From: Stenotrophomonas maltophilia
Lineage (GTDB): Bacteria > Pseudomonadota > Gammaproteobacteria > Xanthomonadales > Xanthomonadaceae
Direction: 5' to 3'
Length of the DNA: 64,000 bases
Assembly (NCBI RefSeq): GCF_003205835.1
Contig: NZ_CP029773.1
Span: 4,372,501-4,436,500 of the forward strand
The notes below the pieces were generated by a model. It saw nothing but the letters and a program-made list of their open reading frames with translations, made no database searches and was not told the origin of the DNA. This document shows positions 54,692 through 61,286 of the stretch, one piece after another; position 1 is the first letter of the stretch, and every line of letters begins with the position of its first letter. The position numbers and the translations under genes are program-made.

Positions 54692-56167
54692 TTACAGGCC
54701 CTTGGCGGCCTGGGCGACGGCGCGGAACAGCGCGCGGCCCTTGTTCATCGTCTCGTCCCATTCCTTGTCCGGGTCCGAGTCGTAGACGATGCCGGCGCCG
54801 GCCTGCACGTACAGGCGGCCATCCTTGATCACCGCGGTGCGGATCGCGATCGCGGTATCGGCATCGCCGTGCCAACCGATGTAGCCGATGCTGCCGGCGT
54901 AGACATTGCGCTTGATCGGTTCCAGCTCGCGGATCACTTCCAGCGCACGGATCTTCGGCGCACCGCTGACGGTGCCGGCCGGGAAGGTGGCGCGCAGCAC
55001 GTCGGCGTAGCTCAGGCCCGGCTGCAGCTGCCCGGTCACTTCGCTGACGATATGCATGACGTGGCTGTAGCGCTCGATCACGAACTGCTCGCCCACTTCC
55101 ACAGTGCCGGCCTTCGATACGCGACCAGCATCGTTGCGGCCGAGGTCGATCAGCATCAGGTGCTCGGCACGTTCCTTCGGATCGGCCAGCAGCTCGGCTT
55201 CCAGCGCCAGGTCCTGCTCGACGGTCGCACCGCGCGGACGCGTGCCGGCGATTGGACGCACGGTGACTTCGCCATCCTGCAGGCGCACCAGGATTTCCGG
55301 CGAGGAACCGACCACCTGCAGGTCGCCGACATCGAGGAAATACATGTACGGCGAGGGATTCAATGCGCGCAGCGCGCGGTACACATCCACCGGGCGCGCC
55401 TTGAACGGCACGCTCAGGCGCTGGCTCAGCACCACCTGGAAGATGTCGCCGGCACGGATGTATTCCTTGCTGCGCTGGACCGCATCGACGAAGCCTTCGC
55501 GGGTGAACCCGGAGACGAAATCGGATTCGTCCAGCACGTCGCTGTTGAGCGGTGCCGGATAGCCGGCCCCCGGTGCGCGCAGCTTGGCGGTCAACGCATC
55601 CAGGCGCGCCTGGGCCTGCTCGAAGGCACCGTCGACACGCGGGTCGGCATGTACGATCAGGTACAGCCGGCCCTTGAGGTTGTCGAACACCGCCAGCTCG
55701 TTGGAGTCCAGCAGCAGGATGTCCGGCGTGCCCAGCTCATCGCGGCCGGCCGGCGGCGCCAGGCGCGGTTCGATGTAGCCGATGCACTCGAAACCGAACC
55801 AGCCGACCAGGCCGCCGGTGAAGCCCGGCAGGCCTTCCAGCTTGGGTACCGAGTGGGCGCTGCGCAGCGCCTCGACTTCGGCGAACGGGTCGGCCACCTC
55901 GCGGGTTTCCACCACCTGGCCGTCTTCGCGCACGGTCAGCGTGTGGCCGTGGAAGGCGTACACGCGACGCGCCGGCAGGCCGATGATCGAGTAACGACCA
56001 AAACGCTCGCCGCCTTCGACGGATTCAAACAGGTAGGTATTGGGGCCGTCGGCGAGCTTCAGATAGACCGAAAGCGGCGTGTCCAGGTCGGACAGCACTT
56101 CACGGACGACGGGAATATGGGTGTGGCCTTCAGCGGCCTGCAGCTGAAACTGAGCGTGCGAGTTCAA
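54692..56167 (-). CDS. trpE: anthranilate synthase component I
   Basis: 491 residues from a TTG start seven bases after AAGGAAA. Converts chorismate and ammonia to anthranilate. The N-terminal allosteric domain includes LLES-like YLFESVEGGERFGRYS, and the catalytic domain carries GSSPEILVR, RPIAGTRPRG, LIDLGRNDAGRV and FPAGTVSGAPKIRA. First structural gene of the operon trpE-SIMPL-trpG-trpD-trpC-HAD. In-frame upstream codons exist but lie in the leader. Confidence 0.95.
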   Translation of the reverse strand: MNSHAQFQLQAAEGHTHIPVVREVLSDLDTPLSVYLKLADGPNTYLFESVEGGERFGRYSIIGLPARRVYAFHGHTLTVREDGQVVETREVADPFAEVEALRSAHSVPKLEGLPGFTGGLVGWFGFECIGYIEPRLAPPAGRDELGTPDILLLDSNELAVFDNLKGRLYLIVHADPRVDGAFEQAQARLDALTAKLRAPGAGYPAPLNSDVLDESDFVSGFTREGFVDAVQRSKEYIRAGDIFQVVLSQRLSVPFKARPVDVYRALRALNPSPYMYFLDVGDLQVVGSSPEILVRLQDGEVTVRPIAGTRPRGATVEQDLALEAELLADPKERAEHLMLIDLGRNDAGRVSKAGTVEVGEQFVIERYSHVMHIVSEVTGQLQPGLSYADVLRATFPAGTVSGAPKIRALEVIRELEPIKRNVYAGSIGYIGWHGDADTAIAIRTAVIKDGRLYVQAGAGIVYDSDPDKEWDETMNKGRALFRAVAQAAKGL

Positions 56168-56279
56168 GACGACTTTCCTTCCGGGACACAGCGTTATGGG
56201 GACGGACGACGGCAACGGGCCACCATCGCCACCAACGGCGTGCGGAAGAAAGGGTATGCGGGGTCGTCAGGCTGGACAC
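56168..56279 (-). promoter_or_regulatory. trpE leader with Trp-codon cluster (candidate leader peptide)
   Basis: On the minus strand a frame from GTG 56279 reads VSSLTTPHTLSSARRWWRWW, with the four Trp codons at 56220-56234, and runs past the trpE ribosome-binding site to end inside trpE at 56130. Clustered Trp codons are the mark of trp attenuation leaders. No terminator hairpin is seen, and the GTG has a poorly placed Shine-Dalgarno sequence. Confidence 0.45.
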
Positions 56280-56365
56280 CCCTTGACTGTATCGCAGCTT
56301 GGACGGGAGGGGAACCCTGTGAACCTGAACCACGGGCCGCCCCGGGGCGGCCAGGGAGACCGGCG

Positions 56366-57319
56366 CTATGGCCCACCGTCGAGGTCGGAGACTCCGCCCA
56401 GCAACGGGCATCCGGTCGGCAGATGCATCCGTACCCTGCCCGGCACGCACGCGATGCGGAACTGGCGGGCCTGTACCGGTTCGCCGTCCAGGTTGAGCGT
56501 CAACGGGCGCTCGGATTCCACCTGCAGCCACGGCAGGCGCGCGCGCGTGGCCAGCTGTTCCAGTGCGGCCTGGGTGCCCGACTTCAGCATCTGGCCGAGC
56601 GTGGCGGTGACTTCACCCTCCAGCTCCGGAAGCACCGTCACGTCCAGCTGCCCATCATCGATCAGTGCCTGCGGGCACAACTGCTGGCCACCACCGGCCT
56701 GGCGGCCATTGCCGATGCCGAGCGCGATGAAGTCGCCCTCCCATGCGAAATCCGGACCCGACAGGCGCGCATGGATCGGCTCGATCCGCCCCAGCTTGGC
56801 GATGCCGGTGATCACATACGCCAGCCCGCCCAGCATCTTCTTCAAGCCGGCATCGGTCTCCACCGTCACCTGCGTGCCGAAGCCCCCGCTGGCGAGATTG
56901 GCGCACCACCAGGGCGTGCCATCGGCGTCCACGCGCAGCAGATCGATGGCGTGCGGCACCACCTGCGCGATCAAGGCAAAGGCCTCCTTCGGCGCGGTCG
57001 GAATGCCCGCCGAGGTGGCGAAATCGTTGGCGGTCCCCATCGGAATCAGCGCCAGCGAGGGCAACGCATCTGCCGCTTCCTCACGGTGCGCCAGCGTCTC
57101 GGCCACGGCACTGAGCGTGCCATCACCACCGGCAGCGACGATCACGTCCACGCCATGATCGATGGCCTCGGCCACGTAGCGCTCGGCGTCACCGTCCTCC
57201 CAGGTCACCCGCACGTCCAGCTGCACGCCTTGCCCACGCCAATGACCGACCGCGTCGCGCAGCGCGTCATTGCCTGCGGATTTTCCGTTGAGGATCAGGC
57301 GCCAGCGCGGGGTGCTCAT
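56366..57319 (-). CDS. yegS: YegS-like lipid kinase (DAGK catalytic family)
   Basis: 317 residues. The nucleotide-binding GGDGTLSAVAETL motif and PMGTANDFATS are characteristic of the diacylglycerol/sphingosine kinase family, and the C-terminal beta-sandwich contains LNLDGEPVQA. MSTPRWRLILNGKSAGN is the expected N-terminus. It phosphorylates a lipid, phosphatidylglycerol in E. coli YegS, on the cytosolic membrane face. It is upstream of trpE on the same strand, separated by a 198-base gap, so independent. Confidence 0.9.
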   Translation of the reverse strand: MSTPRWRLILNGKSAGNDALRDAVGHWRGQGVQLDVRVTWEDGDAERYVAEAIDHGVDVIVAAGGDGTLSAVAETLAHREEAADALPSLALIPMGTANDFATSAGIPTAPKEAFALIAQVVPHAIDLLRVDADGTPWWCANLASGGFGTQVTVETDAGLKKMLGGLAYVITGIAKLGRIEPIHARLSGPDFAWEGDFIALGIGNGRQAGGGQQLCPQALIDDGQLDVTVLPELEGEVTATLGQMLKSGTQAALEQLATRARLPWLQVESERPLTLNLDGEPVQARQFRIACVPGRVRMHLPTGCPLLGGVSDLDGGP

Positions 57320-57471
57320 GCGGTGCTTCCAGGACGGGGGTGGCACAGGCTAGCAATGCGCCGTTTGTCCGCAGTGAATGTCACGCAGGTGTCATTCAGC
57401 TGCTGGAGAATGGAAGGCCATAGCAGGGACGACGGATGGAGGCAGGATCAGCCTCCCACGCATGCAGCGAG

Positions 57472-57502
57472 GCCACGCCAGTGATTGGCGTGGCTTTTTT
57501 TT
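57472..57502 (+). terminator. orphan plus-strand intrinsic terminator
   Basis: GCCACGCCA/TGGCGTGGC with a five-base loop and eight T residues. Both flanking genes are on the minus strand, so it has no gene to terminate on the plus strand. A preceding stem, GGAGGC/GCCTCC near 57439-57456, could belong to the same RNA. Confidence 0.85.
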
Positions 57503-57517
57503 CGGAGCTCGCAGGGC

Positions 57518-57592
57518 GTGCGAACCAAGGTTCGCACCCACCGGGTTGCGGTTCACACACACCAGGTGGGTAGATCCACGCCATGCGTGGAT
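57518..57592. repeat. SMAG unit and headless stem
   Basis: GTGCGAACC/GGTTCGCAC at 57518-57537 and a GTAG-headed ATCCACGC/GCGTGGAT unit at 57570-57592, just after the GNAT gene stop. Confidence 0.8.
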
Positions 57593-57602
57593 GCACTTCG
57601 CC

Positions 57603-58085
57603 TCAGCCGTTGGCGAACTCGTGCAACGCCTGGCCCTGCAGCCGGTACACCGTCCACTCGTCCTGCGGCGTGGCACCAGCGGCGGTGTAGAACTCGATGG
57701 CCGGGGTGTTCCAGTCCAGCACCGACCATTCGAAACGGCCGCAGCCTTCGGCCACGGCCTGGCGTGCGATGTACTTCAGCAGCGCCTTGCCGGCGCCCAC
57801 ACCACGCTTTTCCTGGCTGACATACAGGTCTTCCAGGTAGATGCCCTTGCGGCCCAACCACGTGGAGTAGTTGTAGAAATACACCGCATAGCCGATCGCT
57901 TCGCCGTCGACTTCGCAGATCAGCGCGCGGGCCGTGGCATCGGCGCCGAACAGGCTCTCGGCGATGCCGATCTCATCGGTCTGCACCGAATGCTCGGCCT
58001 TCTCGTAGATGGCCAGTTCGCGGATGAAATGCAGGATCAGGCCGGCATCAGCCACAGTGGCCGGACGGATGTTCAACAGAGCCAT
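57603..58085 (-). CDS. GNAT N-acetyltransferase
   Basis: 160 residues with the acetyl-CoA motif EKRGVGAGKALLKYIA (R/Q-x-x-G-x-G/A) and WLGRKGIYLEDLYV, a pattern shared with diamine/spermidine acetyltransferases. WSVLDWNTPAIEFYTAAGA completes the fold. The substrate is uncertain, with polyamines or thialysine plausible. The ATG sits seven bases beyond the rpe terminator, with no Shine-Dalgarno sequence, so translation would be unusual unless it starts on a near-leaderless RNA. Confidence 0.85.
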   Translation of the reverse strand: MALLNIRPATVADAGLILHFIRELAIYEKAEHSVQTDEIGIAESLFGADATARALICEVDGEAIGYAVYFYNYSTWLGRKGIYLEDLYVSQEKRGVGAGKALLKYIARQAVAEGCGRFEWSVLDWNTPAIEFYTAAGATPQDEWTVYRLQGQALHEFANG

Positions 58086-58091
58086 GGGCGA

Positions 58092-58141
58092 AAAAGGGAT
58101 GGAGGGAATCAGGCGAGCTTAATCCCCTCCGTCCCTTTTTT
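58092..58141 (-). terminator. rpe terminator immediately upstream of the GNAT start
   Basis: On the minus strand AAAAAGGGACGGAGGG pairs with CCCTCCATCCCTTTTT across an 18-base loop. It begins at the rpe stop and ends seven bases before the GNAT ATG. Confidence 0.8.
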
Positions 58142-58142
58142 G

Positions 58143-58817
58143 TCAGCGTGCCGCAGCGACATTCGCGCGCATCTGCGCGATCACGTCCTGGTAGCTGGTC
58201 TTGGCGTTGAAGATGGCCGAACCGGCAACGAAGGTATCGGCGCCGGCGGCGGCGATCTCGCCGATGTTGTCGGCCTTCACGCCGCCGTCGATCTCCAGGC
58301 GGATGTCCTTGCCGCTGGCGTCGATCATCTTGCGCACCACGCGCAGCTTGTCCAGCGCCGAGGGAATGAAGGCCTGGCCACCGAAGCCCGGGTTGACCGA
58401 CATCAGCAGCACCAGGTCCAGGTCATCCAGCACCCAGTCGAGGATGTCCACCGGCGTGGCCGGATTGAGCACGATGCCCGGCTTGCAGCCCAGCGAGCGG
58501 ATCAGCTGGATGGTGCGGTGCACGTGGCGGCTCGCTTCCGGGTGGAAGCTGATGTAGGTGGCACCGGCTTCGGCGAAGTCCGGGATGATGCGGTCCACCG
58601 GCTCGACCATCAGGTGCACGTCGATCGGCGCGGTCACGCCGTGCTTGCGCAGGGCCTGGCAGACCATCGGGCCGATGGTCAGGTTCGGCACGTAGTGGTT
58701 GTCCATCACATCGAAGTGGACCCAGTCCGCGCCGGCGGCGAGGACGTTGTCGACTTCCTCGCCGAGGCGGGCGAAGTTGGCGGACAGGATGGAGGGGGCG
58801 ATGAGGCAGTTGGACAT
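58143..58817 (-). CDS. rpe: ribulose-phosphate 3-epimerase
   Basis: 224 residues, a TIM barrel interconverting ribulose-5-phosphate and xylulose-5-phosphate in the pentose phosphate pathway. Signatures are APSILSANFARLGEE, HFDVMDNHYVPNLTIGP, DVHLMVEP, MSVNPGFGGQAF and EIDGGV, which carry the metal and catalytic residues (His, two Asp). ATG 58817 follows a purine-rich site. No gph or trpE coupling here, unlike in enterobacteria. Confidence 0.97.
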   Translation of the reverse strand: MSNCLIAPSILSANFARLGEEVDNVLAAGADWVHFDVMDNHYVPNLTIGPMVCQALRKHGVTAPIDVHLMVEPVDRIIPDFAEAGATYISFHPEASRHVHRTIQLIRSLGCKPGIVLNPATPVDILDWVLDDLDLVLLMSVNPGFGGQAFIPSALDKLRVVRKMIDASGKDIRLEIDGGVKADNIGEIAAAGADTFVAGSAIFNAKTSYQDVIAQMRANVAAAR

Positions 58818-58847
58818 GGCCGGGCCTTGCAACGAGGGGAAAGTGGG

Positions 58848-59177
58848 TCAGCGCTTGCGCAGGGTCTTGATGCGGTCGTAGGCGGCATTGATCCGCCGCG
58901 ACTTCTGCTCGGCCTGCTGCTGCAGCTCGGGGGCGGCGCCGCCGAGCTTGTCGGGGTGGTACTGCGAGATCAGCCTGCGGTAGGCGCGCTCGACCTCGGC
59001 ATCGGTGGCCTCGGAGGTCAGCCCCAGCTCCCGGTACGGGTTCTCCTTGTTCAGGCGGAACCAGTCCGAGTCGAAGGCGTGGCCGATCAACAGGCCGACC
59101 ACCGCGCCGAACAGCGGATTGGGCCGGAACAGCAGGGCGCCGGCGATGAATCCGAGCAGTTTTCCGTACCAGCGCAT
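58848..59177 (-). CDS. short DjlA-like membrane J-domain protein
   Basis: 109 residues. The N-terminus has a Gly-rich membrane segment (GKLLGFIAGALLFRPNPLFGAVVGLLIGHAFD) matching DjlA, followed directly by a J domain (NPYRELGLTSEATDAEVERAYRRLISQYHPDK) with its HPD motif. The central TerB-like domain of DjlA is missing. It should recruit DnaK to the inner membrane. The start at 59177 begins MRWYGKLLGF. Its 3' end is 30 bases from the rpe start on the same strand. Confidence 0.87.
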   Translation of the reverse strand: MRWYGKLLGFIAGALLFRPNPLFGAVVGLLIGHAFDSDWFRLNKENPYRELGLTSEATDAEVERAYRRLISQYHPDKLGGAAPELQQQAEQKSRRINAAYDRIKTLRKR

Positions 59178-59321
59178 GGCGCTCCGGGGTCGACCGACGA
59201 AATGGACGCTCATTTTACGTCACAGCGGGCCCGGACCGCTTTACACTAGGCCGCCCGCTGGTCAGCGGGCCCGCCGGGTCCGTTGGGCAGCAGCCGTATC
59301 GACAACGCCCCAGGAGTGCCC

Positions 59322-60248
59322 GTGCCAACCACGCTGTTGCAATCCGATCTCCCCGGCCTGCCCTTGCGCCATCGCGGCAAGGTGCGTGATGTGTTCGATA
59401 TCCCGCGCGAGCGGCTGCCAGCCGGAACCCCGCCGGGCGAATACCTGCTGATGGTGGCCACCGATCGCCTGTCGGCGTTCGACGTGGTCCTGCCCGACCC
59501 GATCCCGGGCAAGGGCGAGATGCTCTGCCAGGTCTCCAACTTCTGGTTCGCCAAGACCGCGCACCTGATGCCCAACCACCTGACCGGCATCGACGTGGCC
59601 AGCGTGCTGCCCGAAGGCGTGGACCCGGCCCTGTACGCCAAGCGCGCGGTAGTCACCCGCAAGCTGAAGCCGGTGCCGGTGGAAGCGATCGCCCGCGGTT
59701 ACCTGATCGGCAGCGGCTGGAAGGACTACCAGCGCACCGGCAAGGTCAGCGGCATCGACCTGCCGGACGGCCTGCGCCAGGCCGAGCAGCTGCCCGAGCC
59801 GATCTTCACCCCCTCGACCAAGGCCGCCGTGGGCGACCATGACGAGAACATCGATTTCGATGCGATGGTGAAGCAGGTCGGTGCCGAGATGGCCGAGCGC
59901 GTGCGCGACGCCACCCTGCGCATCTACAAGTTCGCCGCCGATTACGCCCGCGAGCGCGGCATCATCCTGGCCGATACCAAGTTCGAATTCGGTACCGATG
60001 CCGATGGCCGCCTGTACATCATGGACGAGATGCTGACGCCGGATTCCTCGCGTTACTGGCCGGCCGACGAATACGAAGTGGGCACCAGCCCGCCGAGCTA
60101 CGACAAGCAGTTCGTGCGCGATTACCTGGAGACGCTGGACTGGGGCAAGACCGCCCCGGGCCCGACCATCCCGGCCGAGATCATCGAGCGCACCCGCGCC
60201 AAGTACGCCGAGGCGCTGCAGCGCCTGGCCGGGATCAGCGTCGACTGA
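59322..60248 (+). CDS. purC: phosphoribosylaminoimidazole-succinocarboxamide synthase
   Basis: 308 residues, the long (yeast Ade1-like) SAICAR synthase. Joins aspartate to CAIR in purine synthesis. Motifs are RHRGKVRDVF, VATDRLSAFDVVLPDPIPGKG, EAIARGYLIGSGWKDY, LADTKFEFG and MDEMLTPDSSRYW. GTG 59322 is five bases after AGGAG and is preferred to the in-frame GTG at 59316, which would overlap the ribosome-binding site. Confidence 0.96.
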   Translation: MPTTLLQSDLPGLPLRHRGKVRDVFDIPRERLPAGTPPGEYLLMVATDRLSAFDVVLPDPIPGKGEMLCQVSNFWFAKTAHLMPNHLTGIDVASVLPEGVDPALYAKRAVVTRKLKPVPVEAIARGYLIGSGWKDYQRTGKVSGIDLPDGLRQAEQLPEPIFTPSTKAAVGDHDENIDFDAMVKQVGAEMAERVRDATLRIYKFAADYARERGIILADTKFEFGTDADGRLYIMDEMLTPDSSRYWPADEYEVGTSPPSYDKQFVRDYLETLDWGKTAPGPTIPAEIIERTRAKYAEALQRLAGISVD

Positions 60249-60293
60249 TCCCCTGCGCCCCCGGCCGGTCTGGCTGGGGGCGTTCTGAATGCG

Positions 60294-60443
60294 GTACTGC
60301 CGGCCGCTGGCCGGCAACCTCGCGAACCTGCAGCCAGGCATGGCCTGGCTCTACTGCCGGTTGCCTGGGGTAGTGCCGGCCGCTGGCCGGCAACCTCGCG
60401 AACTCGGCTATGCTCTGGATTGCCGGCCAGCGGCCGGCACTAC
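60294..60443. repeat. SMAG cluster, four units
   Basis: Units at 60294-60316 (head GTAC, degenerate), 60332-60354 (AGCCAGGC/GCCTGGCT, CTAC end), 60370-60392 (GTAG head) and 60420-60443 (CTAC end) lie in alternating orientation. The repeated spacer CAACCTCGCGAAC occurs twice, showing local duplication. Confidence 0.85.
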
Positions 60444-60467
60444 CGTTGTCCGAGGAAGCAACGCAGC

Positions 60468-60953
60468 ATGCAGACATCCACCGAGCTTGCGCGGCCGATC
60501 GACCGCTATTTCGCCAGCTACTCCGACGACCACCGCAATATGATCAACCAGCGCATCCACGTGGTGGCGGTACCGGCAATCCTGTGGTCGGTGGTGGCCC
60601 TGCTGTGGTGCCTGCCGCCACTGATCACCTGGCTCCAGTACGGCATCTGGTCGGCGTTCGCGATGTTCAGCGCCTGGTGCTTCTACAACAAGCTGTCGCG
60701 CCCGCTGGGCATCGGCATGCTCATCCAGTTCTTCGTGTTCGGCTGCCTGTGCCGCCTGCTGGAGGCCGAGATCGGCCTGCACAATCTGTTCTGGCTGGCG
60801 GTGGGCGTGTTCGTGGTGGCCTGGATCGCGCAGTTCATCGGTCACAAGTTCGAGGGCCGCAAGCCCAGCTTCCTGACCGACCTGACCTACCTGCTGATCG
60901 GCCCGGCCTGGGTGATGGCCAAGTTCTACCGCAAGCTCGACTGGCGCTACTGA
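60468..60953 (+). CDS. DUF962/Mpo1-like membrane protein
   Basis: 161 residues with four membrane helices and the family motifs RYFASYSDDHRNMINQRIHVVAVPAILWS and FIGHKFEGRKPSFLTDLTYLLIGPAWV. Yeast Mpo1 is an Fe-dependent dioxygenase in phytosphingosine breakdown; the conserved His residues (DHRN, RIHV, IGHK) that bind iron are present here. The bacterial substrate is unknown. The N-terminus MQTSTELARPID is preferred over the longer frame that crosses a SMAG repeat. Confidence 0.87.
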   Translation: MQTSTELARPIDRYFASYSDDHRNMINQRIHVVAVPAILWSVVALLWCLPPLITWLQYGIWSAFAMFSAWCFYNKLSRPLGIGMLIQFFVFGCLCRLLEAEIGLHNLFWLAVGVFVVAWIAQFIGHKFEGRKPSFLTDLTYLLIGPAWVMAKFYRKLDWRY

Positions 60954-61092
60954 CCTGCCCGTGGCCGACCGCGCCCCTCGTTTCCTGAACGGGCAGATTC
61001 CGTCACCCGCACTCCACGACGGCCCTGCCAGCCTGCACCGGTGATCCGTTCCCCATCGCCCGCCCGTCGACGGCAGCCCCTGTGCGACAGGG

Positions 61093-61174
61093 CCTGCGGT
61101 CTCCCTGCGTGGGCGTAGGGTGTCCCCCGAGGGCAACCGGGGAGGGACCGCAGCAACGTGATGCTGCGCTGCAG
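61093..61174 (+). promoter_or_regulatory. structured leader upstream of the Mrp antiporter (candidate riboswitch)
   Basis: CTGCGGTCTCCCT (near 61094-61106) pairs with AGGGACCGCAG (61143-61153) around an internal hairpin CCCCG-AGGGCAAC-CGGGG (61125-61142). A second stem, GCAGC/GCTGC, follows near 61150-61167, then A-rich sequence. It lies about 110 bases before the mrpA ATG within a 333-base gap. No promoter or terminator was clearly identified. Confidence 0.45.
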
Positions 61175-61286
61175 AAAAAATGAATCAGCGGACGTTACAT
61201 GCAATTGATCGCTGTTCGATGGGTTTCGGCGACATTTCGCAGCCTGTTATCCTCCCTGACCTGCTCGTGAATCATGGATTCCCTGC

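Noticed and set aside
57340..57360. Sigma54 promoter TGGCAC..AGC upstream of the orphan terminator
   Set aside because: The GG to GC spacing is one base short of the required geometry and the -12 element is poor.
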